DNA of 64,000 bases, taken from assembly GCA_965202895.1 (NCBI GenBank), contig OZ241901.1, positions 2,232,001-2,296,000 on the forward strand, written 5' to 3'. The stretch comes from JAJDXW01 sp965202895. Lineage in GTDB: Bacteria > Pseudomonadota > Gammaproteobacteria > HK1. The notes under the pieces are model-generated. The model ran no database searches. It worked only from the letters and a program-made list of their open reading frames with translations, and was not told the origin of the DNA. Position numbers and translations under genes: made by a program. This document shows, one piece after another, positions 1 to 7,551 of this stretch (its first letter is position 1; each line of letters begins with the position of its first letter).

Positions 1-232
1 TCCGCAGGCTCAGGGTGACCGACTTCTTGTTCCGCCCGAGCATCCGCCAGAAATAGGAGGTCCCGTCGCGCAGCACCCGCCAGCCCCGGATCGCGTCGCC
101 GCCGCCCGGCGGCTCCACCTTGACCACCTCCGCCCCGAAGTAGGCGAGGATGCTGCCCGCGAACGGGCCGGCGATGAGCTGTCCGAGCTCCACCACCCGG
201 ATGCCGTCGAGGGGAGGCCGGGATGCGCTCAT
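1..232 (-). CDS. Family III CoA-transferase (CaiB/BaiF), N-terminal part
   Basis: The reading frame runs off the left edge, so only the first 77 residues are visible. They match the N-terminal Rossmann-like half of family III CoA-transferases: a PLDGIRVVELGQLIAGPFAG start, then AEVVKVEPPGGGDAIRGW and a GRNKKSVTL stretch. Members move CoA between carboxylic acids in the cytoplasm; the substrate cannot be told from this part. The ATG overlaps the stop of the upstream PyrK-like gene by four bases (ATGA), which suggests co-transcription. A second, complete member of the family lies at 12.2 kb and shares the same N-terminal layout. Confidence 0.85.
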   Translation of the reverse strand, partial: MSASRPPLDGIRVVELGQLIAGPFAGSILAYFGAEVVKVEPPGGGDAIRGWRVLRDGTSYFWRMLGRNKKSVTLSLR

Positions 233-1353
233 GAACTCGGGCTCCGAAGGCTCCTGAACACGCTGGCTCCATCGAAGACCGGCCCGTCCACGCACACCCG
301 CTTCATCGCCGGCCCGGCCGGGGTGCGCACCCGGACGTTGCACCCGGCGCAGCCGCCGGTTCCGCACGCCATGTGCTCCTCCAGGGCAAGCTGGCTCGGC
401 GCCCCGAACTCCCTTCCAAGCTCCGCGACCGCTCGCAGCATCGGCTCCGGGCCGCATGCGAAGAGCTCCACCCGCACCCGTTCGGGCGAGGATCGCACCC
501 TCAGCCAATCCCGCGCAAGATCCGTCACCAGGCCGTCGAAGCAGCCCGGCAGCCCGGCCCGGCTCGCGGTCCGGCTCGGAACCCCGGCGTCCTCGAGGCA
601 TCCGAGGGCCGCTCCGGCCGGAAGCCCGGCCTCGGGTATCGAGGACGGGCGGAGATCGAAGGGGAAGGGGACCTCCGATCCCATGAGCACGACCGGGCGG
701 GACGCGGCGAGCCGATCGGCGAGGAACAGGATGGGAGGGATCCCGACCCCACCGCCGAGGAGCAGGCGGCAGGGGCGATCCGGGGACGGTGAGAAGCCGC
801 GGCCGATCGGCCCGAGGACGCTCAGGCGATCGCCCCGCCCGCATCGTGCGAGGAGACGGGTCCCCGCCCCGGTCTCCTTGAACAGGAGCTCGAACCAGCC
901 CTCGTCCGACGCCGTCCGCATGACCGACATGGGCCGGCGCAGCGCGAGGGACGGGCCGCAGCGAAGGTGGACGAACGAGCCCGGCTCCGCCCGGGCCGCC
1001 ACCTCCGGCGAACGCATCCGGAGGACGTGCTGCCCGGCCGCCCGGCGGTCGTGCCCGATCACCTCGGCCTCCTCCAGGAAGATCGTGCCCCGGTGCGCCC
1101 GGCCCGGATGGAGCGAGACGGCTCCCCGCTCGTCCGCGGCACCGGCCGGAGCGCCCGCGACCCCGCCCCGCGGAATCGCCGATCGACCGCGCGAGCGGCC
1201 GCCGTCCGTGTCCGAGGCGCCGGCCGGAGGGCCCGCGACCCCGCCCCGCGGAATCGCCGGGCGACCGCGCGAGCGGCCGGCGTTCAGGGGCGGATCTCCC
1301 GAAACGCCCCCTCGGCCGCGAGGATGCGGATGAGCAGGGCGGCCCGCACCCAC
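229..1353 (-). CDS. PyrK-like dihydroorotate dehydrogenase electron-transfer subunit
   Basis: The protein has the ferredoxin-reductase layout of PyrK: an RRPMSVMR flavin-binding motif, GGGVGIPPILFLADRL for the nucleotide, and a C-terminal [2Fe-2S] loop MACGTGGCAGCNVRV followed by a fourth cysteine (KRVCVDG). It would pass electrons from a dihydroorotate dehydrogenase to NAD or another acceptor; it directly follows pyrB, which fits pyrimidine synthesis. Homology starts only near residue 86 (RGTIFLEEAEV). The first ~85 residues are low-complexity and are encoded partly by the end of pyrB and partly by two copies of a dispersed repeat. The start is therefore uncertain: GTG at 1353, or a GTG at 1062 behind a GGAGGAGG-type ribosome site. 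The repeat probably displaced the native start. Confidence 0.8.
   Translation of the reverse strand: MGAGRPAHPHPRGRGGVSGDPPLNAGRSRGRPAIPRGGVAGPPAGASDTDGGRSRGRSAIPRGGVAGAPAGAADERGAVSLHPGRAHRGTIFLEEAEVIGHDRRAAGQHVLRMRSPEVAARAEPGSFVHLRCGPSLALRRPMSVMRTASDEGWFELLFKETGAGTRLLARCGRGDRLSVLGPIGRGFSPSPDRPCRLLLGGGVGIPPILFLADRLAASRPVVLMGSEVPFPFDLRPSSIPEAGLPAGAALGCLEDAGVPSRTASRAGLPGCFDGLVTDLARDWLRVRSSPERVRVELFACGPEPMLRAVAELGREFGAPSQLALEEHMACGTGGCAGCNVRVRTPAGPAMKRVCVDGPVFDGASVFRSLRSPSS
1142..1219. repeat. Dispersed GC-rich repeat, copy A (tandem with copy B)
   Basis: A unit of about 60 bases beginning CCGGCCGGAGC and containing GCGGAATCGCC, then CGACCGCGCGAGCGG. It recurs 78 bases on (copy B) and once more near 4.06 kb (copy C). 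In the PyrK frame it reads as GRSRGR.AIPRGGVAG, an unlikely protein segment, so this looks like inserted repeat DNA tolerated as an in-frame extension. Confidence 0.75.
1220..1280. repeat. Dispersed GC-rich repeat, copy B
   Basis: Near-identical to copy A over CCGGCCGGAG, CCCGCGACCCCGCCCCGCGG and CGACCGCGCGAGCGGCCG. It ends almost exactly at the pyrB stop codon (1284), so the repeat pair fills the pyrB-pyrK junction. Confidence 0.75.
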
Positions 1354-2318
1354 ATGCCGTTCCGCTCCTGCCGCCAGTACATCGCCCGCGGGTCCTCGTC
1401 CACGCGCGGGTCGAGCTCCGGCCCCCGGGGCAACGGATGCATGACGATCGCGTCCCGCTTCATGCGCGCGAGCTCGTCCGGGCCGACGCCGAACCTCGTA
1501 TGGTCGAAGCGCACGGTCTCCCCCGGGCCGTCGTACTCCGACTGGAGGCGGGTGAGATAGAGGGCATCGAGTTCGGGCAGGACCTCGGCGGGCGACTCCG
1601 TCTCCTCGTACTCGATGCCGTGGCGGTCGAGGAGCGCCTTCACGTCCCCGCGCATCCGGAACGCGGCCGGCGAGAGGAACCGGAGCCGCACCCCCGGATA
1701 GTGCCGCAGCAGATGGCAGAGCGAGCGCACCGTGCGTCCCCGCGCGAGGTCGCCCATCATGCCGATCGTCTTCCCTTCGATGCCGCCCCGCCCGGAGAAG
1801 CTGCGGTCGAGGGTGTAGACGTCGAGGAGGGCCTGGGTCGGGTGCTGGTCGGGGCCGCTTCCCGCGTTGACGATCGGCACCGGACGCGCGATCGAATCCA
1901 TCATGCGCGCCGCCCGCGCGGCGAGGCCCGGCTCGCCGCTTCGCATGATGATGACGTCGACGTACGAGCTGAAGGTGCGGATGCTGTCCTCGAGGCTCTC
2001 CCCCTTCACTTCCGACGAGGTCGCCGGGTCCCGGATCTCGCTGGTGCGGATGCCGAGGACGTGGCAGGCGTTGTTGAAGGACAGGAACGTCCGGGTCGAA
2101 GGCTGGGTGAAGTAGAGCATCGCCCGGCGGTCGCCGAGGAGCGCCTGAAGCCCGAGCCGCCCTTCCCGGCTCTTGGCGACGGTGCGCACCTCGGTGGCGA
2201 GCGCGCAGATCTCGTCCAGGAACGGCCGGTGGAACGGCTCCGGATCGATGACGTGGAACGGCTCCGGGGCGGCGGGGGCGGACGCCGCGGCGGCCGGCCG
2301 GCCGGATGCCTCAGCCAT
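1284..2318 (-). CDS. pyrB: Aspartate carbamoyltransferase catalytic subunit
   Basis: It makes N-carbamoyl-aspartate from carbamoyl phosphate and aspartate, the first committed step of pyrimidine synthesis. The carbamoyl-phosphate loop STRT is at residues 74-77, HPTQALLD near 159-166 and MHPLPRGPE near the C-terminus, all in the family order. At 344 residues it is slightly longer than usual because of an alanine/proline-rich N-terminal stretch. Its 5' end overlaps the 3' end of ruvX by eight bases, and the order yqgE-ruvX-pyrB is the familiar gammaproteobacterial arrangement. No pyrC or regulatory subunit is adjacent; a PyrK-like gene follows instead. Confidence 0.95.
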   Translation of the reverse strand: MAEASGRPAAAASAPAAPEPFHVIDPEPFHRPFLDEICALATEVRTVAKSREGRLGLQALLGDRRAMLYFTQPSTRTFLSFNNACHVLGIRTSEIRDPATSSEVKGESLEDSIRTFSSYVDVIIMRSGEPGLAARAARMMDSIARPVPIVNAGSGPDQHPTQALLDVYTLDRSFSGRGGIEGKTIGMMGDLARGRTVRSLCHLLRHYPGVRLRFLSPAAFRMRGDVKALLDRHGIEYEETESPAEVLPELDALYLTRLQSEYDGPGETVRFDHTRFGVGPDELARMKRDAIVMHPLPRGPELDPRVDEDPRAMYWRQERNGMWVRAALLIRILAAEGAFREIRP

Positions 2319-2871
2319 CTACCGCCGCGGAGATCTTTGCCGGATGCGGGCCGACCGGATGCGGGCCGATCCGATGCGGCGCGGTGAGCGGTGCGGCCGA
2401 GGGGCGGCCGCCCGCCTTCGGTGCGCTCCCGGCCGGCCGCCGTTCGCCGAGCCACGATTCGAGGATGATCCGGGCCGCGACCGGGTGGTCGATCCCGCGC
2501 CGCCGCCCCCGCGTTCCGGACCCGCGGAACGCTCCCCGCTCGGCAAGCTCCGCCCGCGCTTCCACCGTGGTCAGGCGCTCGTCGGCCGCGTGCACGGGGA
2601 GCCCGAACCGGCTCCGGAGGGCGTGCCGGAAGCGCCGGGCGCGCCGGGTCATGGGCTGGGGCCGGCCGTCCATGTGAAGCGGCTCTCCGACGACCAGCCC
2701 GTCCGGCCTCCACGCCGCCACGATGCCGTCGATGGAGGCCCAGTCCGGCTCTCCGCCGCGCACCCCGACGGTCGAGAGCGGGCTCGCGGTCCCGGTGACC
2801 GACTGCCCGACCGCGACCCCGATGCGGCGCTCGCCGTAGTCGAACGCGAGGAAGGTCTCGTCGGCCGGCAT
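2311..2871 (-). CDS. ruvX: RuvX/YqgF Holliday-junction-resolvase-like pre-16S rRNA nuclease
   Basis: A small cytoplasmic RNase-H-fold protein, needed in other bacteria for maturing the 5' end of 16S rRNA. The opening FLAFDYGERRIGVAVGQ carries the first catalytic Asp, followed by PDGLVVGEPLHMDG and an HAADERLTT stretch with the next acidic residues. The family core ends near residue 140 (HPVAARIILESWL). The remaining ~45 residues (PHRIGPHPVGPHPAKIS) are a repetitive tail that overlaps pyrB and is probably dispensable. It sits between yqgE and pyrB. Confidence 0.93.
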   Translation of the reverse strand: MPADETFLAFDYGERRIGVAVGQSVTGTASPLSTVGVRGGEPDWASIDGIVAAWRPDGLVVGEPLHMDGRPQPMTRRARRFRHALRSRFGLPVHAADERLTTVEARAELAERGAFRGSGTRGRRRGIDHPVAARIILESWLGERRPAGSAPKAGGRPSAAPLTAPHRIGPHPVGPHPAKISAAVDG

Positions 2872-3050
2872 CTCTCAGCGGTCGTCGTGAGGGCGCCGGG
2901 GCGCCGGGGTGCCGGGGCGCACGGACCGGAGGCCGGTGACGAAGGCGTGGCCGGCGCCGCGTCGACCCGGCCGGAGGGAGCACGTCCCGGCGCCGCGCGC
3001 GGGTCGGCGCCCGCAACCGGCCGCCGGTGAGGAATGCAGGCCGCCCACCC

Positions 3051-3617
3051 TCACGCGCGCCCCGACTGTCCGGACAGGCGGTGAAGCTCGACCCCCAGCC
3101 CGCGCGCGGCCAGCGCCCAGCGGTCTTCGAACGGCGCCTCGAAGACGATGCCGAGATCGGCGGGACCGCTCAGCCACGCGTTCTGCCCGACCTCGTGCTC
3201 GAGCTGCCCCGGCCCCCATCCCGCGTAGCCCAGCGCGACGAGGACGTCCCGCGGACCACGCCCGGCGGCAAGCGCGTCGAGGATGTCGCGCGACATGGCG
3301 ACCGCGACGTCCTCGCCCTCCACCACCAGCGCGTGCTCCCACGCCCCGGCCGGGCGGTGCAGCACGAAGCCGCGTTCCTTCATGACCGGCCCCCCTTCCA
3401 TCACCGGGAGCTGCCGGGCGGAGTCGCCCTCCACCTCGGAGCCGGCTTCCACCCCGGCCTGTTCGAGCACCGTCCCGAGGTCGAAGCCCGCGGGCCGGTT
3501 GATGACGAGGCCCATGGCCCCGTCCTCGTCGTGCGCGAAGACATAGGTCACCGTGCGCACGAAGTTCGGGTCCTGGAGCGACGGCATGGCGATGAGGAAG
3601 TGGTTGGTCAGGTCCAT
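3051..3617 (-). CDS. YqgE/AlgH family protein (UPF0301)
   Basis: A soluble protein of about 188 residues that opens MDLTNHFLIAMPSLQDPNF, the UPF0301 signature, followed by GAMGLVINRP, EGGPV and LGYAGWGPGQLE. AlgH was named for an effect on alginate regulation in Pseudomonas, but the biochemical role is unsettled. The chosen ATG has a GAGG seven bases upstream; the ATG two codons earlier sits too close to it. It leads the yqgE-ruvX-pyrB cluster. The 180 GC-rich bases between it and ruvX show no convincing gene. Confidence 0.92.
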   Translation of the reverse strand: MDLTNHFLIAMPSLQDPNFVRTVTYVFAHDEDGAMGLVINRPAGFDLGTVLEQAGVEAGSEVEGDSARQLPVMEGGPVMKERGFVLHRPAGAWEHALVVEGEDVAVAMSRDILDALAAGRGPRDVLVALGYAGWGPGQLEHEVGQNAWLSGPADLGIVFEAPFEDRWALAARGLGVELHRLSGQSGRA

Positions 3618-3711
3618 GCACATGCCTCGGGTTGCCGGGGATTATAGTAGTCCGCGCGCGGCCCGGAGGGGAATCGGCGCAGGGGCCGCCGCGGAAGGCC
3701 GGCGCGGGAGG

Positions 3712-4020
3712 TCAGTGCAACGTCTCCGGATCGGCGAGCTGGACGTGGACGACCGCGCCCCCCTGGACGACGACGAGGCCCGCCGCACGGTCCGCTCCGT
3801 CCGCGCTGTAGTCGAACCGGTAGACCCGGACGAGCGCCACCCGCGCGTTCCACCCGAGGCTCATCCTGGCGAGCGCCACCGTCTCATCGAGGAGCTGCAC
3901 GCCGCCCGCCTCGCAGATCCTGCGCCCGGCCCGGGTCGCGGCTTCGCGGGCTCGCAAGTTTTCTCGCCACAGCCAGATCGCTCCCGCGATCAGGGCCGCC
4001 GCGATCAGCGCTTCGTGCAC
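3712..4020 (-). CDS. DUF3301 family membrane-anchored protein
   Basis: A 102-residue protein with one N-terminal membrane segment (ALIAAALIAGAIWLW), then the DUF3301 pattern: REAATRAGRRICEAGGVQLLDETVALARM, RVYRFDYSADG and a C-terminal GAVVHVQ. The function of this gammaproteobacterial family is unknown. The start given is the GTG of GTG-CAC-GAA-GCG. A copy of the same sequence beginning with ATG lies 119 bases upstream, out of frame, overlapping the phyH-like stop. The likely history is that a 98-base insertion with a 21-base target duplication cut this gene from its original ATG, leaving GTG as the start. Confidence 0.75.
   Translation of the reverse strand: MHEALIAAALIAGAIWLWRENLRAREAATRAGRRICEAGGVQLLDETVALARMSLGWNARVALVRVYRFDYSADGADRAAGLVVVQGGAVVHVQLADPETLH
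3999..4019. repeat. 21-base direct repeat, left copy (target duplication)
   Basis: Identical to 4118-4138; the core is CGCGATCAGCGCTTCGTGCA. Read on the minus strand it contains the start region of the DUF3301 gene. The two copies bracket 98 bases that contain copy C of the dispersed repeat, the form expected of a target-site duplication or a local duplication. Confidence 0.8.
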
Positions 4021-4056
4021 GAGTCCACGAGCCGTTCCCCGCTCGCGTCTTCCGCG

Positions 4057-4116
4057 CTGGCCGGAGCCCCCGCGATTCTGCAGCGCGGAATCGCCCGGCG
4101 ACCGCGCCAGCGGACG
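4057..4116. repeat. Dispersed GC-rich repeat, copy C
   Basis: It shares GGCCGGAGC.CCCGCGA, GCGGAATCGCC and CGACCGCGC.AGCGG with copies A and B at 1.14-1.28 kb but is more diverged in the middle (TTCTGCAG instead of CCCCGCCC). It occupies most of the 98 bases between the 21-base direct repeats. No open reading frame is specific to it, so if mobile it would be a non-autonomous element. Confidence 0.7.
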
Positions 4117-4117
4117 C

Positions 4118-4138
4118 CCGCGATCAGCGCTTCGTGCA
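4118..4138. repeat. 21-base direct repeat, right copy
   Basis: Identical to 3999-4019. This copy keeps the presumed ancestral arrangement: on the minus strand the ATG at 4139 overlaps the end of the phyH-like gene, whose stop TGA lies inside the repeat. Confidence 0.8.
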
Positions 4139-4966
4139 TGCGTCTGCTTCGGCGAGCCCGGCCCCGTCCCCAACGCGGTGGAACCATTCACGGCCGACGC
4201 GCGGGGCGCGCCCGTCCACGTTCACCGCCCCCCGCCCGGCCCGGAGGTCGGCGAGGGCCACGATGCGCGAGTCGACGCTCACCCGCACCCGCCCCGTCCG
4301 GTTGGGCCGGCTCGCGTGAAGGTGAGCGCCGGAGAAGCACAGCAGGTCGCCCGGCCGGATGAGGACCGGGACTTCCGCCGCATCGCCGGGGATCGGGCCG
4401 CGGAGCACGGGCAGGAGCGGGTAGCGGCCCGGCGCCTCCCGCAGCCGCTCGAGGTCCCAATCCGCGCTGGTGTTCGGTACCGCGCGATCGAAGAGGGTCG
4501 GCCAGATCACCAGGGTGGCGCCCGGATCGAGCGGAAACACCGGACCCCACAAGTTGATCTGGGCCATCAGGTTCGAGCCCCAGGTGTCCCGGTGCGGGGG
4601 AAGGTCGCGCACCCGGCGTCCCGAGTGGGTGTCGCCGCTCGGCTGGAGGCGGAGGATCAGCCGGTCCGCGAAGGTCGCGGCCGGATCGAGCCCGATCGAC
4701 TCGACCACTGCCCGGAAGGCCGCGCGGGCGTCCCCGCCGTGCATGAACGAGCGGCGGAGCGCCGCCGCGCGGGCGAGATAGTCCTCCGGGCCGAACGAAT
4801 CCTGGGCGAGCGGCGGGGGGAAGGGGTCGAAGGCGGCCTCGGCCGCCGCGCGCGCCCGCGCGGCGAGCTCGACCATCGCGGGAAGCCCGCGAAAGACCAG
4901 CAGCCCGCCCCGGAAGACGCGCCGCCGATCGATCGGAGGCTCGCCGTCGACGAGCTCCCCCGCCAC
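4124..4966 (-). CDS. Phytanoyl-CoA dioxygenase (PhyH)-like Fe(II)/2OG oxygenase
   Basis: The jelly-roll iron site is visible: PPHRDTWGSN supplies the His-x-Asp pair, HLHASRPNRTGRVRVSVDSR supplies the distal His and the 2-oxoglutarate Arg. LILRLQPSG and PGDLLCFSGAHLHAS flank it. The enzyme would hydroxylate an unidentified small substrate. It starts with GTG four bases after the stop of the DmdA-like gene, so the two form an operon. The C-terminus ADACTKR is encoded by the 21-base repeat shared with the DUF3301 start. The substrate cannot be deduced. Confidence 0.82.
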   Translation of the reverse strand: MAGELVDGEPPIDRRRVFRGGLLVFRGLPAMVELAARARAAAEAAFDPFPPPLAQDSFGPEDYLARAAALRRSFMHGGDARAAFRAVVESIGLDPAATFADRLILRLQPSGDTHSGRRVRDLPPHRDTWGSNLMAQINLWGPVFPLDPGATLVIWPTLFDRAVPNTSADWDLERLREAPGRYPLLPVLRGPIPGDAAEVPVLIRPGDLLCFSGAHLHASRPNRTGRVRVSVDSRIVALADLRAGRGAVNVDGRAPRVGREWFHRVGDGAGLAEADACTKR

Positions 4967-4970
4967 CGGG

Positions 4971-6275
4971 CTATGCCGCCGCGTCCTCGCCGCGCCCGCG
5001 CGCCCGCTCGCGGGCGCTCGGATTGACCGAAGGCCGGAACGGCACCTCGCACACCTCGGCGCGGTCCGGCTTTCCCGGCTCGCTCGCGTACTCGTCGGGC
5101 AGCCACACCGTGAGCGGGGTCCCGACCGCGGACCTGCCGACCGGCACGTACCCCATCGCGATGTTCGTCCCGAGCTCCGGGGCGTACCACGGCGAGGTCA
5201 GGTACCCGATCGGATCCCCCCCGTCCGCATCCGACACCAGCCAGAAGTCGGGCGCGTAGTCGTCGATCGGCCTGCCGCCCATCGTCATCCCGGCCATGAT
5301 CATCGCGAACGGGGGGCGCCCCGCATCGATCTCCTCGCGCATCCGCTCGAGCGCCGCCCGGCCGACGTAGTCGCCCCGCTTGCGGCGCGGGACCTGGTAG
5401 GCGAGGTTGCACTGGAAGGGCGCCGTCTCGTGGTCGATGTCCTGCCCCCAGGACAGGATGCCGGCCTGGATGCGGCGCTGGTGGCCCGGGGCGATGACCA
5501 TGAGCCGGTGGGCCTTGCCCGCCTCGAGCACCGCGTACCAGAGCTTCTCGGCGTGCAGGGTGGCGTCCCGGAGGTAGATCTCGTAGCCCTTCTCCCCCGA
5601 GAAGCCGGACTGGGAGATCACCACCGCCGAGCCCCCGATCTCGGCCTCCATGAGGCCGTAGTAGGGGATGTCCCGGATCCCCTCGCCGACCAGATCGGCC
5701 ATCAGGTCGAGCGACTTCGGCCCCTGGATCTGCAGCGGGCAGACGTCGATCTCGTCGATCTCGACGTCCATCTTCATCCCGACGTTGACGCCCTGGAGCC
5801 AGAACAGGAGGTCGGAGTCCGCGAGCGAGAACCAGAACTCGTCTTCGGAGAGCCGGAGCAGCACCGGGTCGTTCAGGATCCCGCCCCGCTCGTTGCACAG
5901 GATGACGTACTTCGCGTGCATCGGCTCGATGCGGGTGGCGTCGCGGGTGATGACGTAGTCGGTGAACTGCTCCGCGTCCGGCCCCTTGACCCGGATCTGG
6001 CGCTCGACCGCGACGTTCCACATGGTGACGTGCTTCGTCAGCGCCTCGTACTCCACCGACGCGCCGCCGTCCTCCGGCCGCACGTAGCCGCGGGGGTGGT
6101 AGATGCGGTTGTAGACCGTGGCCCGCCAGCAGCCCGCCTCGTGGGACAGGTGCCAGTAGGGGGATTTGCGCACGCGGGTCGAGATGAGCAGCTCGGTCGG
6201 CGTGCGGCCGCTCTGGCGAAGGTTGATCGGGACGATCCGGTCGGACTGGTCGACGCTTTCCGGCTGGCGGTTCAT
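4971..6275 (-). CDS. GcvT/DmdA-family tetrahydrofolate methyltransferase (DMSP-demethylase-like)
   Basis: A 434-residue GcvT-fold protein. Hallmarks shared with DmdA include VTMWNVAVERQIRVKGPDAE, WFSLADSDLLFWLQGVN, CPLQIQGPKS and FSGEKGYEIYLRD, followed by a glycine-cleavage-T C-terminal barrel (MAMGYVPVG region). Such enzymes move a methyl group from DMSP, glycine betaine derivatives or similar compounds to tetrahydrofolate in the cytosol. True DmdA function cannot be separated from related demethylases by eye. The ATG has a GAGGAATGCC ribosome site. A phyH-like gene follows in the same operon. A perfect inverted repeat lies just upstream. Confidence 0.82.
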   Translation of the reverse strand: MNRQPESVDQSDRIVPINLRQSGRTPTELLISTRVRKSPYWHLSHEAGCWRATVYNRIYHPRGYVRPEDGGASVEYEALTKHVTMWNVAVERQIRVKGPDAEQFTDYVITRDATRIEPMHAKYVILCNERGGILNDPVLLRLSEDEFWFSLADSDLLFWLQGVNVGMKMDVEIDEIDVCPLQIQGPKSLDLMADLVGEGIRDIPYYGLMEAEIGGSAVVISQSGFSGEKGYEIYLRDATLHAEKLWYAVLEAGKAHRLMVIAPGHQRRIQAGILSWGQDIDHETAPFQCNLAYQVPRRKRGDYVGRAALERMREEIDAGRPPFAMIMAGMTMGGRPIDDYAPDFWLVSDADGGDPIGYLTSPWYAPELGTNIAMGYVPVGRSAVGTPLTVWLPDEYASEPGKPDRAEVCEVPFRPSVNPSARERARGRGEDAAA

Positions 6276-6641
6276 GGCATTCCTCGGTATCCCCAAGTGT
6301 TCGTAAGCTGGTTGAAACAGCTTGATTTTCAGATGCGGTCGGAGAGCTTGCGGGGGCAGCCGCGCGGGGCCGCGGGCCGCTCCCGGCGGGCGCGACGATG
6401 TCAGAATCGCGTCCCGTGCGAATTGCCTGGGTACGACGGAAACCTGCCTGTTTCCGACGTCACCGTTCCCCGATCCGGCCGCCGCGCGCGCCCGCGCCCG
6501 CGCGTCGCTCCCGGCGCCGGCCGTCCCCGCCGCATCGGGGCGCCGCGGCCCCGGGGACGCGGCGCCCCGCTCCCGTGCGATCATGTACGCGGACGGAGGA
6601 TCGGCCGCCCGGAGCACGGCCGGACGGGGAGCACCGAGGAG
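6276..6641. other. Intergenic region upstream of the DmdA-like operon
   Basis: No credible gene. Near the DmdA-like start it is less GC-rich and holds the inverted repeat listed separately. The rest is GC-rich DNA leading to the mgtE fragment. Confidence 0.5.
6305..6323. promoter_or_regulatory. Perfect inverted repeat upstream of the DmdA-like gene (candidate operator)
   Basis: AAGCTG-GTTGAAA-CAGCTT lies 30 bases upstream of the ATG in the only clearly less GC-rich patch of this gap. A 6-base half-site with a 7-base spacer fits a dimeric regulator better than a terminator, as no T run follows. No regulator gene is adjacent, so the binding protein is unknown. Confidence 0.4.
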
Positions 6642-6880
6642 ATGAGCGACGGAAGCATCGACGGCGGTTCCGCCTCGTCCTCCCGGCGCCACGAAGCCTT
6701 CACCGCACTGCTGGAGCGGGGCGGGGCGCGCGCCCTTCGCGCCGCGCTGGGCGAGATCCATCCGGCGGAGGTCACCGACTGGTTCGAATCCCTCCCCGCG
6801 CGCCACCGCGACGCGGCCTGGAGCTGCATCGACCCCGCCCGCCGGCACGACGTGCTGGCCGAGATCGAGTATGTTCCCCG
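6642..6880 (+). pseudogene. N-terminal fragment of an MgtE-type magnesium transporter
   Basis: About 75 residues after the ATG (HEAFTALLERGGARALRAAL, EIHPAEVTDWFESLP, DPARRHDVLAEIE) match the opening helical repeats of the cytoplasmic MgtE N domain. Similarity stops abruptly at IEYVPRRG; no CBS or membrane domain follows. The frame happens to stay open into the next small gene, but that is not MgtE sequence. The call is a truncated remnant, probably cut when the DNA to its right arrived. Confidence 0.6.
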
Positions 6881-6974
6881 CCGTGGGGCAGGTTCCCTCC
6901 TCGCACCGGCGCCAGAGGCGGGGAGGAGCGGCTCCGCACCCTCCGTTCCATGCAGACGTCCCAGGGGAACACCC

Positions 6975-7229
6975 ATGACCCTCCGTCGAATGCAAGCCCT
7001 CCTCCGCGGAGCGGGGAGCATCATGGACCTGTACCCGGACCCGGATCGTTATGCGCGCTTCGTCCCGGCCGGGACGGCCGAGGAGCGTCTCGGAGAGATC
7101 TGGGGTCGGGCAGGAAGGTACATCCACGACGCCGCCGGGAGGGTCCACCGTGAGTCGGGATCGTGCGCGCGCCCCGAGGAGGAAGAAGGCGCGCCCACCC
7201 GCGAGCGTGGGCGCCGTTCCTCCTGCTGA
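6975..7229 (+). CDS. Small conserved hypothetical protein
   Basis: An 84-residue frame whose first ~50 residues (LRRMQALLRGAGSIMDLYP, then AEERLGEIWGRAGRYIHDA) resemble short proteins common on proteobacterial accessory elements: a basic amphipathic start, a GS.LDLYP motif and an EERL..W..VG helix. Function is unknown. The acidic/basic tail overlaps the next gene in another frame and may be spurious. It sits directly upstream of a DUF2335 gene, so the two may have arrived together. Confidence 0.55.
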   Translation: MTLRRMQALLRGAGSIMDLYPDPDRYARFVPAGTAEERLGEIWGRAGRYIHDAAGRVHRESGSCARPEEEEGAPTRERGRRSSC

Positions 7230-7551
7230 GCGAGCCGAACCCGCCCAACTCGTCGCCACGGAGGTTCTGCACGAAGAGCGGCGGATTTCCGGGCCTCTGC
7301 CTCCACCGGAAGTTCTGCGCGGATACGACGACGCACTTCCGGGTGCGGCGGAACGGATCCTGCGGATGGCGGAGATCGAGCAGACCGATACCCGGGAGGC
7401 CAGCCGGCTCGCGATCCGGGAAGCTGCCGCGGACAGCCGACGCGGGCAGAAATATGCCCTCCGGATTGCGCTTGCCGCGCTGACAGCCGCCTGCGTTCTC
7501 GGGTACCAGGGCCACGAGGCGGCGGCCGCAACCGTCGCGGCAGCACGATGA
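7150..7551 (+). CDS. DUF2335 family membrane protein, frameshifted near the C-terminus
   Basis: The core GPLPPPEVLRGYDDALPGAA, ERILRMAEIEQTDTREASR and the membrane stretch KYALRIALAALTAACVLGYQGHEAA are diagnostic of DUF2335. The GTG start has a GGAGGG site seven bases upstream. The frame ends at CGA-TGA, but in the next frame translation continues MIGLVAVFITGRRGRGS to a stop at 7602, the expected second membrane segment. A single-base deletion near 7545 therefore removes the last ~17 residues. Function is unknown; the family often occurs on mobile DNA. Confidence 0.7.
   Translation: MSRDRARAPRRKKARPPASVGAVPPAERAEPAQLVATEVLHEERRISGPLPPPEVLRGYDDALPGAAERILRMAEIEQTDTREASRLAIREAAADSRRGQKYALRIALAALTAACVLGYQGHEAAAATVAAAR

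Noticed and set aside
1142..1280. A CRISPR array or other repeat-spacer structure
   Set aside because: Only two tandem units with no spacer-like unique segments of constant length; a third diverged copy lies elsewhere.
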